64,000 nucleotides of DNA from Symsagittifera roscoffensis (Eukaryota; Xenacoelomorpha; Acoela; Convolutidae). Below are positions 46,843-59,700 of the stretch, piece by piece. The notes under the pieces were generated by a model, which did not search any database, had not been told where the DNA came from, and worked only from the letters and a program-made list of their open reading frames with translations. The DNA lies in the NCBI RefSeq assembly GCF_963678635.1, contig NC_087062.1, forward strand, positions 60,493,584 to 60,557,583. Direction: 5' to 3'. The number at the start of each line of letters is the position of its first letter. The first letter of the stretch is position 1. Made by a program: the position numbers and the translations under genes.

Positions 46843-47736
46843 TTACAGATTGAACTTATTTGCAGGTTTGAACATCCGAGCTTGATTGGCATCAACTTTG
46901 ATTGTTCCGTTTTTACCATCATTCAGTAGCACTGTTCTCTCGGCGAGACTTTCCTGCATTTCGTCAGCATCATTTAACATTTGCAGTGATCCTTGTCTTT
47001 GAATCGTTGACGCGTTATAACTTGGCTTTCTATACCCAACAGATGATTCCTCTCCCAAGACTTTGCTACCATTTCCATGCCAATTGTTTTCTTTCGAGAA
47101 ATTGGTCAATCCTTTGCTGTTAAAAGCTCTTTGTTGTAAGCTGCCTGTTGATGACACAAGTTGGCTCTCGATTGACGAGCTGCATGCTCTTTTGTTAAAG
47201 TTGGCGTCCAGCTGAGGTGTGAAAAACTGAGATCTTGGTACCACAGGCGTAAATGCACTACGCGAACTTATCAGATCCAACGCCTTCGGTCTTATTTTGT
47301 CGACATTCGTTTTCACTTGAGCAGTTGTGAAAAACTCAGATGTATCTGGTATGTCGTAGTTCAATTTGGACATCGGTACCAAATCAGTTACCAAATTCGG
47401 ATTGGCTTTACAGGTATCAGTAAGCGATCCTTCATTCAATTTACGATAAAAATCCATCGATATTTGTTGAGATGTGCTGTCATCGGAATCGATCTTTTTC
47501 GAAGCACTTGCTTTAGCGCTTGGTGTGTTGTCAGAGGAATTGAACCTGGCCAACTCATTCAGTCTGTCTCTGTTTCGGCGTCCCCTGTAACTTGAAGTTG
47601 AGCTGAGGGTGGTGGCTGTTCTCGCCGAAGAGTTCCGAGTGAGAGTGGCACTGGCAGCCGAGTCACTTTCGTTCTCCACAAACCAGTTCCGGTTTCTCTC
47701 CATGCCCTGGAATACATCTGCAGCATCAGATTGGCT
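46843..47736 (-). CDS. Last exon of the TPR-CHAT gene, disordered tail
   Basis: Begins after ...GTTTAGAG with SQSDAADVFQG and runs 297 codons to the stop at 46843-46845. Rich in Ser, Asn, Arg and Lys, with no fold apparent; includes SSTSSYRGRRNRDRLNEL and ends KPANKFNL. Low-complexity tails of this kind after the CHAT domain are common in the family. Phase 0 entry agrees with the donor at 47884. Its open frame and good codon usage suggest it was under selection until recently, despite the MITE just upstream. Confidence 0.75.
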   Translation of the reverse strand, partial: SQSDAADVFQGMERNRNWFVENESDSAASATLTRNSSARTATTLSSTSSYRGRRNRDRLNELARFNSSDNTPSAKASASKKIDSDDSTSQQISMDFYRKLNEGSLTDTCKANPNLVTDLVPMSKLNYDIPDTSEFFTTAQVKTNVDKIRPKALDLISSRSAFTPVVPRSQFFTPQLDANFNKRACSSSIESQLVSSTGSLQQRAFNSKGLTNFSKENNWHGNGSKVLGEESSVGYRKPSYNASTIQRQGSLQMLNDADEMQESLAERTVLLNDGKNGTIKVDANQARMFKPANKFNL

Positions 47737-50700
47737 CTCTAAACAGTCAGATCACAAGTTTATCGTACAATCTTACTTCTTGACGGAATATGGATCTAGC
47801 TTTTCATCAATTTTTGACCGTCAATACACTTTTAATAAACTAAAATTGAAAAAATGTTCGTTGCTTTCAAGACAAGACGCTTACTATTATGATAATGCTT
47901 AAAACTTCTTCATTCTGAGCAGGGGCGGATTTGGGGGAGGGGGGGGGGGGGGGGTGCACGACTTCTCCTCGTGGGTTCGATCCACTGCCAACCCTTTGTA
48001 CTATTTTGAGATATCCATTTTGGCTGACTGACCCTAAAATTTTTCTAAAGGCGCCAAAATATACTTGTTATGAAGGGGGAGCGCGCGCCGAAAAAACGCG
48101 ATTTTTTGGTCAAGTTTTTCGAAAAAAAGTGCCTAAAAACGCCTTATTTGGAGTGCTATTTCAAACAATCGCCTGCGGCGCAGAAAATTTGGTCAAAATA
48201 GTCTCTTTATGGTGATTTGGTCGACCTAAAAAAAGGTCAAAATTTTCGATTTTTTTTTTTTGAAAATTCGCTCCCCCCTCGAGAAAATCCCAGATCGGCC
48301 CCTGATTCTGAGAACATTCATCATTGCACAGCAGAGATTCTCCAAGCAGTAATGACTCACTAAGTCTGTTTAATTCAAACCCGCTGCCTACAATCTGTTC
48401 CTCGCAGGTATACACCACGGAAACACTGTTGCAAGTCTGTGGATGGCTCTGCGCTGGTGCAGTCACTTCTTCTTGTTCTAATTCCTCGTCATTTATAACA
48501 TCACTTGACTTCTGTGGTCCTCTCAATAGCTTCGAAAGAACGTGCAACACTTGCTCGATACTTTTAAAATCTCGTCTGGACATTTCGAGCAGCAATCTTC
48601 CCTGAGATGCTCTTGATATCTGAATTCCAATTTGACAAAGCAATGGCTCATGCTTGTCGTCCCAGGACTGTTCGTTCAACTCAACTAACACAGAAACTTT
48701 TTCTAAGCCTGCATTTGCGGCCTCTGTCTTTTTGAAAAGACATTTCAATACCTCTTTCAGTCTTACAACTCGTTCAACCTCATAATTTTCCATAAGAGTT
48801 CCGATAACACTGTGCAACTTACATTTCTTCAGTTTAATGAGCAAGTCTATCAACTCAGCGAAGAACGCCAACCGCTTAGCGTAGTCGACCACAGGGAAGC
48901 ATAGGGAATTCTTGTCAATTTTATATCTGAGACTTATCAAAAATGGTGCACAATTATGGAGCCAATTTGAGCCAGTTGATAGTTTTTCCAGAGAACAGAC
49001 AACTGGATTTCTTTTGTTGCTAGCGAGACGACTAGCAGCTTTGTTCAGTAGTTTCAATATCAATGGCAGATTACACTTGCTGCTTTCAAACTCGCTGCAT
49101 GGTTTCAGAACGTTAGCAAACTCCTGGAAAATGGGTCGATTGTTGAAATTTAAACTACAGTAGGCGTTACTTTGAGTGATATTGAAAAGATAGGGAAATG
49201 TGAGGAAGTCAGAGACCAGATCGGAGCTCTTTCTTATCTGCCGCAAAGCATAACATGCAGCAGCGTTCACAGATTCTCCTTCCAGAAGACAACTTGTAAA
49301 ATGGTGATAAAAAGAGACCAACACATTGGAGTTACTATTCGAAGGCAGGTGGGATAAAAGTACTGAACTTGCACCCGAGTTCAGTAAGGCACAACTCAGA
49401 TAAAACAATCTCCGGCAGTAGGAGTCAAACTCAAAATTGCAATCATTGGCACTTGGAATGAGCAGAACTATGTTTTTATTCGCGATAGATAACGCCTGTA
49501 GCTCTGAGACATGCAATGATTCGCAATGCTTCTCCGAAGACGACTGTGATGAGCATGCATTTCGAGTAAAGAATAATTCTTGGAAACTTGAGTCGCTTCC
49601 ATCGTCGGTTTCGACAATTGTGATACAAATCACTACCATTTGGTATGAATCTTTTTCTGTAAGTACTCTGAACAGAATCTGCTTGCAGTCAGGTGACTCA
49701 CTATCGACCCATGCTGAACTGCTGCTTTCGTTTTCAGTTCCGCAAAGTCTAGACATAGTTTCGTATACTTTCAGTTCGTCACACCGCCTCGATTTGGGTC
49801 CGAACATGACAACAAGCTTATCGTCCATCTCGCCTTGTTCCTCGTTTACATCATTACCGAATTCTCTATCGGGCAGAGAAAACGAATCAAGTTCAAAGCA
49901 TGCCCTCGTTTCAATTTCGAACACATCACTCAAATACCTTCCTGAACTCAAACGAAGCAACTTGAATGGTACAACGGAATGTTCGTGGTCCAAAAACACG
50001 ACTAGCCGAAGCGTAGTCGTATAGTGCTCCAGTAAAGCAGCCTCTATAGTTTCAGACAACATAATAGTGTTCCAGTTTTCCACGCCATGTTTCCAGTCAA
50101 GTTTACTTTGAGCCGCTAGAAAGGAAAACAGTTGCGAACACGTTTCTCCACCGGATATCTTCGTCATTTGTTCTAAGTTTTCCAAGTTGATAGAGAAACA
50201 TTCGCGTACATTTTTGTTGAATATCCAAATAAGTTCTACTTTATCTGCGCAATGCATTGCCATGTACAGGTTTTGCTCGTCTTCTAGGCAGCGATTCAGG
50301 AAACGGTACGATTTCTCGAGAAGCAGATCGATTTTGGATGTTGTGAACATGGAGACCATTGGTTGCATCTCATTTGCGTTGAGGTTTAGTGTCCGACTTT
50401 TTAGAAATTTAATAACGTCACTGAACACCAAGGATCTCTTGTAATCTGTAAATATATGCTATGGATAAAAATGAATCCAGTGGTACAAGTATGATAATTG
50501 GGTCCCACAAATTAAGATGAGTCCGTTCCTGAAGAAAAAATTTTAGGCCTTAAAAACTTCGAAAACATGTTTCGCGTTTTTTTTTTTCAAAAATTGCGGG
50601 ACCCATCTTTCATACTGGCTTTTTCCTGGGATCCAACTATCACACTTTTCATAAAAACTATCATCAAACACCAAGCCAGTTTTATTTGAATCGATTATAC

Positions 50701-53700
50701 AGGTAAAACTTTATAATTCCAAGGAAATTGAATATATGGCACATTGTGTGGGTATGAATTTTTCATTTTACGTACAACTATGATAGACGGGTAGGTTCCA
50801 AAAAAGTAACCGCATCCATTATTATGGATAAGACGTCTTAACTTAGCAAATATTCAATTTAATGGAAAGCTACGGTATAGAAACATGCTCACCCAAATAC
50901 TCGAAAAAGTTTGGAGTCGTTTTTTTTGCGAATCAGTCGTGATCGTGAAGCTTCCCCCAAACCAAAGCTTTCTATTCCCTTTTACCCCGCTGCGAATTTT
51001 TACAAAAAAAAAATGTTCGCATTGTCTAATTGTTACAAAAGTTTGCATGTAGACTAATTAGGCTATGACAAACATATTTGGTCTTTCTACTTGACCTTGT
51101 AAATAGCCCGGAACACCATAAAATTGATGCTTGCGAGATGAAAAGAATCCGGAAGCGCAAAAAAATATGGGGACAGCCGGGAATTGAACCCGGGACCTCT
51201 CGCACCCTAAGCGAGAATCATACCACTAGACCACTGTCCCATCAAATTTCTGCAATACAGAGCAGAATTCAAACTGGTTCTATTTTAACAGCGCTATTGC
51301 TCTTTTACCAAACGCTTAAATATAAAAAGACGCTACGAACGAACCTTTTTCGACAGTAAGACCGACTTTAATTTCACAGCTGCTCACAAACAACTGGACA
51401 ATCTCATGAATAGTTTCTGGGGCGACTCTTGCCAAAAGTTGCTTGTCTATACTATGCTCCACAATTACACTACACTTGCTTGTTTCGTCTAGAAACAGAA
51501 GACATTTGGCTTTGTTGACAGTCCAGCTCATCTTTTCCAGCCACTGTTCAGTGGATAGATCAGACGTGGATTCCAGATCAACTAGATATGCGATGGCATG
51601 GTCGTAATGCATCAATGCATTCTGGTAGTCTCCCAGGTCGAAGTTGACCGCGGCTAACTTGGAGGTTGCACTGTGTTTCACCTCAATGTCGTCCAGTTCA
51701 CAGCTCAGCTCCAAACACTCATTCAGTAATGATAGGCTCTTCTCTTTAGAAATATCTAAATGAAAGCAACCCCGGTTTGAGTATAATATTTGGGTCAAGC
51801 GAGGGGTCTTTTCGGTTATACCCCCCCCCCCCCTAAATCATAAAAAATAGAAACTTTTCTTACAAAGTTTGACTGATTTTCTTTGAGGGCTGATATCCCG
51901 AGCGTTAAATCAAGCTGGAAACTGGCAAAAAATGCTAACTTAACGACAATTAAAAGACGCATTTAGCATCCTTTTAATGAAATTTATGCTGAGAAAAATT
52001 GGAAAAAGTCAGTTTGAGGATCACTTAAGTAAAAACTAGCAAGCGTGTCTCCACGATCAATTGCTCAAAAGTTTTTCTAAGCAAGCTAACCAAGCCATGA
52101 AACTTTGAAAATTTTCAAGCTAATTCACGAAGGGAGTTCGATGGCGAAAAATTAAAGGTTTTCTCCGAAGCATTTCGAGCTATGAAATATTTCATGTTAG
52201 CTCATAAAGCAAAACGGATGGCGAAAATTTAAGTCTCTCCAAGCAAGCTATTACAACTAAAATAACGTTATTTCATGAAGCGAACCAGTCAGCAAAAATT
52301 GAAAAAGTTTCTTTATTGAAAATTTCAGATTTGATTCAAGCTAATCAAGCGATTAAAATTTGAAACATTTCAAGTTGTTTTCAGAGCAAAACAGTTTTCT
52401 TTTAAGTTTTCCTACGAAAACTATTCAAGCAATGAAACTTTGAAATTTATTTCACGAAGGGGATCGGATGGCGAAAAGTTTTAATTTTTCAATTGAGGTC
52501 ATTAGACCGAGAAAACTTTGAAATACTTCAAAATTTGAAGTATTTCAAAGTTTTCTCGGTTCCTAAGCAAGCTATTCAGGCCATGAAACTTCGAACTATT
52601 TCAAGTTATTTCACTAAGAGAATCGGATGGCTAAAAGTTTTAATTTTTCAATTGGAGCCTTTCAACCGGAGAAACTATGAATTATTTCAAGTTATTTCAG
52701 AGACCGAAATGGTTCGCAAACAGATAGTTTATCAAAGGCAAGCAGTTCAAGCTATGAAGATTTGAATTATTTCAAGTTTATGCTATAGACCGATTCGGTT
52801 CGCGAAAACTGTTTTTTCTTAAGCAAGCTATTCAACTATAAAATCGGATGGCGAAACGTTTTTTACTGAAGCCTTAAGAGTGACAAGATTTTGAAATATT
52901 TTAGGTCGCTTGATAAGGCGTAACAATTTGCAAAATCTCAGTTTTTCTTAGTAAGCTATTTAAGCAAGGAAACTTTGAAACAATTCAGGTTGTCTCATAC
53001 AGCTAGTCAGTTCACGGAAAAAAATTTTCTTAAGCAAGACATTCAATCTAACAAACTTTAACATTTCAATATACTTCATAAAGCAAATTGGTTGTCAAAA
53101 AAATTTCTTAAAATCTCTTCAAGCGATGGAAATTTGAAAAACTTCCAAGTTGTTTTTTAAAACGAAAAGATTTTCCGAGAAGTTTGAATTCTCCAACGCA
53201 AGATATTCAAGCAAGGAAACTGTGAAACTTTTCAAATTTTTCATTAAGGGAATCGGATGCCAAAAAATCTAAGATTTTTTATTGCAGCCATTGAAACGAT
53301 GAAATATTGCAGGTTGGTTGTTAGACCGAATAAACTCACAAGAAGTTTTTCTGAGGGAACTAATCGAGCGATGAACTTAGGAAACAAATTAAGAATATTT
53401 CTTCATCTAAATCAAATGGTTTCGCGAACATTAAAGATTTACTATGAAGGCTGCTCAAGCGATGAAACTTTGAATTAATTTAAACTTTTTCATAGAGCGA
53501 AAAGTTTTTGCAAGAGTTAAAGATTACTATGCTAACTATTCAATCAATTTTTCAGGGTTTTTAAAATATTTCAAGCTATTTCATAGAGAGAGTCAGTTCA
53601 CACAAACAGTTATTCTCAGGCAAACTAATCAAATAACAAAAAAATTCAAGTTGTTTTATTACATGAATAAAGTTTCACCAAAAAAGCAAAGTTTTTCTCA

Positions 53701-56700
53701 GTCAATATATTAGGGCTATGACAAATTTCAAGCTATTTGATAGACTGAATCGGTTTCGAACAAGTTTAAGGTTTCGTAGGCAAGCAGTTCAACCTATGAT
53801 TTAGTTCAAATAATTTCGAAGATCGAATTGAATTGCGAAATTTTAAGTTTTTCTAGGCGAGCTATCAAATTTGGAAAAAATCAGTCCACAAAAAAACATG
53901 AGGCAAGCTAATCATTCTAACATTTTTCTTAGGCAAGCTAATCAAGCTAACAAAATTTTGAATTATTTCAACTTGTCTCATGAAGCGAATCGGTTCACTA
54001 AAAAACTCAGTTTTTCTAAAGCAAATTTATCAAGATATGGAAAATTTGAAGATATTGCAAAGACCGAATCGGTTCGCGAAAACTTTAATTTTTTAAAAGT
54101 TTTTCTAGCAAGCTACTCAAGCGATGAAGCTTTGAAATATTTCAAGCTAATTCAAAAAATGAAACGGTCCGCGAGAAGTTTTACTTGATCTAATCAAGCT
54201 ATTCAACTAAGAAACTTTGAAATTATTCAAGTTATTTCATAGACTTAATCAGTTCGCCAAAAGTTCTAATTTTTGAAGCAAATTATTGCAGCTCTTAAAA
54301 TTTGATATGTTCAATTTAATTCAAAGACCGCGAATCGGTTTGCTAAAAGTTAGCTTTTCTAAAAGCATGGTGGTTGCTTTTTAATTGATTCGTTTCACAC
54401 TGAAAAGAATCTTGAAACGCAAAAGTTAGACAAAGCAAAAAGCGGACAGGTACTGTCTAGCCTGGAAGTTGAATCGAATTCATCTAGAGTAATCTAGCTT
54501 ACGTTTAGAAAATCTGAAGCGTTAATTTGATTTTGACTCAAGTATTTAGATTATTCAATATTCGGAAGATTTTCTAAAAATGTTGAGTACAATAATCGGG
54601 TTTAATCATTGCTCTTTATAGAAGCTAAAACATGGCATCAACTTTTCTATCACTCGTTTTCTTAGAATGAACGTTTTTACTATGAGCTAATCGAGCGAGG
54701 AACTTCAACATAATCCAAAAAATTATAATTTAAAATAAAAATTTCCTACGGAAGCTAATCAAGCAAGAGAACTTTGAAAAATTTGAGGAAGCTTCATAGA
54801 GCGAATCAGTTGGCGAAAACTCAGTTTTTCTTAGCAATCTATTTAAGCGATGAAACAATTCAAATCGTTTAATACGGCGATTCAGTTATCGGAAAAGTTA
54901 TGTTTTTGAAGCAAGCTATTCAAGCAATGGCACTTTGAAATCTTCCGAGTTGTTTAAAAGAGCGTATCAAAATGCAAAAACTCTAAGGTTTTCTAAGCAA
55001 GTTATTCAAGCTATGAAATATTTAAGTTAATTCATGAACCGAACTGGATGGCGAAAAATATCAGTATTTTTAAAAAGCCAACTCAGCTATGAACCTTTGA
55101 ATTACTTCAAGATATTTCGCGAAGCAAATCGGTTCACGGAAGTTTTTTTTATACAGCAATCTATTCAACCTATGAAAAGTTTCAAGTTTCATAGCTTTAC
55201 AAAAAGTTTTTCCGAGCAAGCTATTCAAGCAATGAACATTTAAAACTTCAACGTATTTCCTAGACTGAATCGGTTCGCGAAAAGTCTTTCCTAAGCTTGA
55301 ATTTATTAAAAGTTTGAATTATTTCAAGTTGTTTTCATAGACTGCAAGTTATTCCAGCTCTCAAACTTCTATAAATTTCAAGCTATTTCATAGACCGCTA
55401 ATCGGTTCGCGAATTTTTTTTGAAGCAGGCATTTTAAGCTATGAAAATTTGAAATACTTAAGTCATTTCATAGACCGTGAATGGGTTTGCTAAAAGTTGG
55501 GTTTTCTAAGCATAGGGGTTGCTGTTTTAGTTGATTAGGTTTAGACTGAATTAAATCCGTAATTTCCCAAAGTTCCGGACTTTAGAATATTCGATGGTTG
55601 CTCGGTTCTAAGCCTTCTTAAACGTTGTGCTCGGTGGTATTTCTTAACCATTGCGCCTTATGAGTACGAAAAATATGCCATTCGATTAACATATAGAAGA
55701 TAGATGGTTCGCCGTACCAGCCCCACAATAATATAGTGTATTTCCTAGTAACAGTGTCCCAATTATATAAAAAAATGTTTCATTTCATTTTTTCATAATT
55801 TAGGGGGATGTAACCGAGAAGACCGCAAGCGAGTCAAGAAAAAGAAACGGTTAAAAGACCCGTAACTGAGAATCTGAGGCTCAAAAACAAAACAAAGAAA
55901 TTCACGAGACGAAAACTCGGGAAGCAAACAAGATTTCTGACGGCCCAAGATATTTAATAGCTCAAAAACCGAAAGTACTTGAATGCGTACAAATTATCAA
56001 AAAAGTTATGCAGACAATCGGGTCATTTTACTTAATCCGCCCAAAAATCAATATTTCAACATCTTGAACAAACTATTTAGCTTCAATCTGATTGGCTAGA
56101 GTTAGCCAATCAAAATTCAGCACTATGTCAAAATGTTTCATTCACAATTTTAGCCTATATTAACCTAAATAACCAAAAAAAAAGATTAAATTCAATTAAG
56201 ATGCAATTTTACCCAGACAAAAAAAACACAAAAAAGCTACAGGAAAAAAATGATGACTACCTTCACATGAGCTAAATACTAAAAATTTGGCCTAATTAAA
56301 AATCGGCTAAAGAAACATAGCCAACAGATAGTTGGAGAAGAGTCAAGAACTTCAAGAGAAGAATCGAAGGATCTACTTAACAATCCCTCCCTATGGTATC
56401 TACTAAAGACTCTTCATACCTGAGAATTCAAACTTTGCTGTATTCTGATTAGAACAAATATATGGCCCTAAAGCTCTTTGCATTTTATGAAAAATTTATG
56501 ATGAACACTTTTAAGATAAAATCATCTCAATTTGAGAAAACTTAATCAAATTTTTTTTTTCGCTGGGCGACTCTGAAAAGTTAAATCCACTTTCGAAACA
56601 AGAAGTCGACTAAGTTTTTGGGGCTTTTACAGTTTCGCTGTTCGAGTGGAGTGTACCTTCCTTTCAAAAAAGAAATGCACTAACTTAAAAAAAATCACAA

Positions 56701-59700
56701 GTCAAACCGCGAAAAAACAAAATTACGATGGAAAATAACCAAGACGTATACAAGAGTATTCACTACGTTCATAATTTAAGAAAAATATTCCCGTTTGTTT
56801 AAAGCAAACCAATCAATGCGTTCAGTATTTGGTTTTCTTTCACTGCCATAGTACAATGAATAATACTAAATCGGAAAATTGAGAATTTGGGCGAAATAAG
56901 TAAAAATACCCACGCTTCGTAGCATTTATAAAAAGCGACTATTGGCAGCATGCGACGATTTGTAGTGGTAACAACTTTGATCAGATAAAAAATACGATGA
57001 AAAGGTTTAAATAAAAAACTAATTAATCAGTTAGACATAGTCAATCGAAGATTGGAAAAGAGTAATGAAAGCAAGTAAACAAAAAAACACTGACTTTCCT
57101 GAAAAAACCTTAACTTTAGAAATTCAAAGAAAAAAATAGATGCCCTTTAAGCTCTTTGAATTTCTAGAACAATTTATGATTGGCGCTTTTTTGATAATAT
57201 GAAAAAATAGATGCCCTTTAGAAAACTGGAACCCAACTTGAGAAAACTGGATCAAAAGGTAAAGTTTTTGTTCCGCTGTGAAATCTTAAAAATAAATTCC
57301 ACTTTTGAAACGTTTTTTCGAGCCAATTCTACATTCGTAATTGGAGAGTGCCATTTACGACACTTTCAGCAGATGAATTTCAAAAGTACATCAACATTTT
57401 AAGAATTTTTCCTGAAAAAAAAATCAGCAAGACCTATATAAGAGTCTTCACTACGTTCATTACTCTTAAAAACAAGAACTGAACGAGAAGCCCTCCAATT
57501 GCTTGAGTATATGCGATGGTGACAACAAAAATTTCACACGTTTTCTTCTCACATAGCCGAACAGATGTACTAGTTAGATTGTTTTGCCGGTTAAGATGAA
57601 TGAAGCGAACAGATGAATCAAATGAGTCGAAACGAAGGCGTTAAGATGATACTAATGTCCAATGGCCCGAATCTGTATTGTTAATTACCTCAAACTAATC
57701 AATTCGAAACTGATGTTTAACTTGAATTTTATTCTATCGCTCAATTTTAATATCCCCAAAACCGCAAAAGATACCGCTCAATTTGCACGGTTGATTTGAT
57801 CACCGCAATTGTAATTAAACATTCTGCTAATATCGCTTGCTACAAATTAACGCGTGGTGCGAATTGTTGCCTTTTAAAATTGCGACGAATCCTCACTTGC
57901 GACCAATAGTCGGTTGCGACGAAACATCGCAGCGCGAAAAGTTGGATCTGAAGTTCTTTGATTGCATTTCTATTAGTCGCTTTCGTTTCACATTTTTTCT
58001 CGATTACAAATATCATCTTTTGGAACTGCATTGCTCCTAAGTTAGGAAACCATTTGAATTCAGCAACGAGAGACCCTTAAATTTCATTTTAAAAAAAATG
58101 AGCGTTTTTTTTTTTCAAAAATGCAGATACGTCAATTTTGGGTCATGAGCAACAGCCTTTTTTCCCTTCATCTAAATAGCTTTATAGAGGAGGGTTAGGG
58201 ATGTTGACTTCAACCTATTTGATCAAGGGAGAAAAAAATAGTCAAGGGGTTGGTTAGTGTTTTCAGTTTTGAACCATTTTCAAATACCCCAACATTTAAA
58301 AAAAAGCGTCTCACTGGAATGGAAGAGGAAGCTGCCGTAATACAATTGAGTGATTGCCAATTTAGCTTTGTCATGTGCTTCGGCTGCCATGCGAATGGCC
58401 ATCTGGTAATAGTTGTCAGCCATCTGATTATCCTGCTGCAGTTTGTCGTAACAAATACCAAGCGACAGACTCGAATCGTTATCGCGCCCGGAGTCCCCTC
58501 CCGTCAGTTCCAAACTTTTCCGCAACACTGGAATTGCTTCTTGAAACCTAGCATACATATCACATCAATTAATATGAAAATTTATGCGCTATTTTAAACA
58601 GGGGCGGATCTAGGATTTTCTCGAGGGGGGGGGGCGGATTTTCAAATAACTTTCCAAAATTTTGACGACCTTTTTTTTTTTTAGGTCGACCAAATTGATT
58701 TTTCGAGCTCTCCCAAAGCACTGTTTTGCCCCTACTTTGGCTCATTTTCTGCGCCGCAGGCAAATTTTTGAAAAAACAGTCAGAAAAGCCGTTTTCGGGC
58801 AATTTTTGAAAAATTTTGACAAAAAAATCGCGTTTTTTTTGGCGCGCGCTCCCCCTCAAAGTTAGTAGATATTGGCGCCAAAGGCGCCTTTAGAAAAATT
58901 TTAGGGTCGGTCGGCCAAAAATGGATTTCTGAAAAAGTATCAAAGGGGGGACCCTTTGGGTCGGCAGGGGGTCGAATCCCTGAGGGGGGGGGGGGCGTCC
59001 GCCCCCCCCCCTAAATCCGCCCCTGATTTTAAATATTATTCATTCACTTTGTAAGAAAAAAGCATTAGCAGCATTGATAATAAGTCACATACCTTTGAAG
59101 GTCCATGAGAAACGATCCATAATCGTACAAAGTGGAACACAAGAATGATTTATCCACGAGAAACTTCACGTTGGGACTGCACTTGGAAATGTCACTTAGA
59201 TTAAGATTATTGTAGTTTTCGCAGAGCGACAGCAGATATTTGAACACTGTCAGTGCCTTCTCATCTTCGTTCTCCAAAACTAACACATCCGCCATGTTAT
59301 GCAATGCTTTCGCCGCATCTATCCACCTGTGTTGAGATTCACAAAACTTAACTAAAGTCTGATACTGCTCCACGACAGCCCTGACATCTTCCAGTTTCTG
59401 GTAACAACTTGCTATACTTAGGTTCACATTGATATGCCGAGTGACATCAGAGGCCACTTGAATGTTCAAATTGGAGCAGTTTCCCACTACTTCGCTTTGC
59501 GACTTGGTTCCTTCTCCTTCCTCTAGAAGCTGAAGCACTTTCTTGTACGTCTCAATTGCAACCTTAAACTCCTGGTCGCACATCTCGCAATCGGCCTTCG
59601 AGTTGAAAACATCCAGGACAAGCGTCTTGTCATTCAACACCTGGGCTAGTTTAAGAGCCTCGTTGAAATATTGGGTGGCTACGTGGAAGTTATTGAGCTT

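Larger units (their letters stand above)
51804..55825. mobile_element. 4.0-kb TIR element filled with satellite, 8-bp target duplication
   Basis: Left end GGGTCTTTTCGGTTATACCC (then a C-run and CTAAATCATAAAAA) matches the complement of the right end (TTTTTTCATAATTTAGGGGG, ATGTAACCGAGAAGACCG) over about 40 bases. Directly outside both ends is CAAGCGAG (51796-51803 and 55826-55833). An 8-base duplication fits hAT, P or similar cut-and-paste elements. No transposase frame is visible; the interior is the same diverged satellite as at 41830-44760. It lies within an intron of the TPR-CHAT gene, 48 bases from an exon. Confidence 0.75.

Noticed and set aside
49437-50024. Plus-strand ORF of 195 codons
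   Set aside because: Antisense of the CHAT exon, which has splice-phase and domain support.
52493-55243. Several 69-105-codon plus-strand ORFs with AIQAM and FTKSFS motifs
   Set aside because: Translations of the diverged satellite within the TIR element; the recurring peptides show the repeat origin.
57837-58040. Overlapping ORFs on both strands
   Set aside because: Short, no conserved motifs, lie in an intron.
58569-58865. ORFs on both strands at 58569-58865, and 47931-48215, 38802-39076
   Set aside because: All are translations of the hAT-type MITE; not genes.
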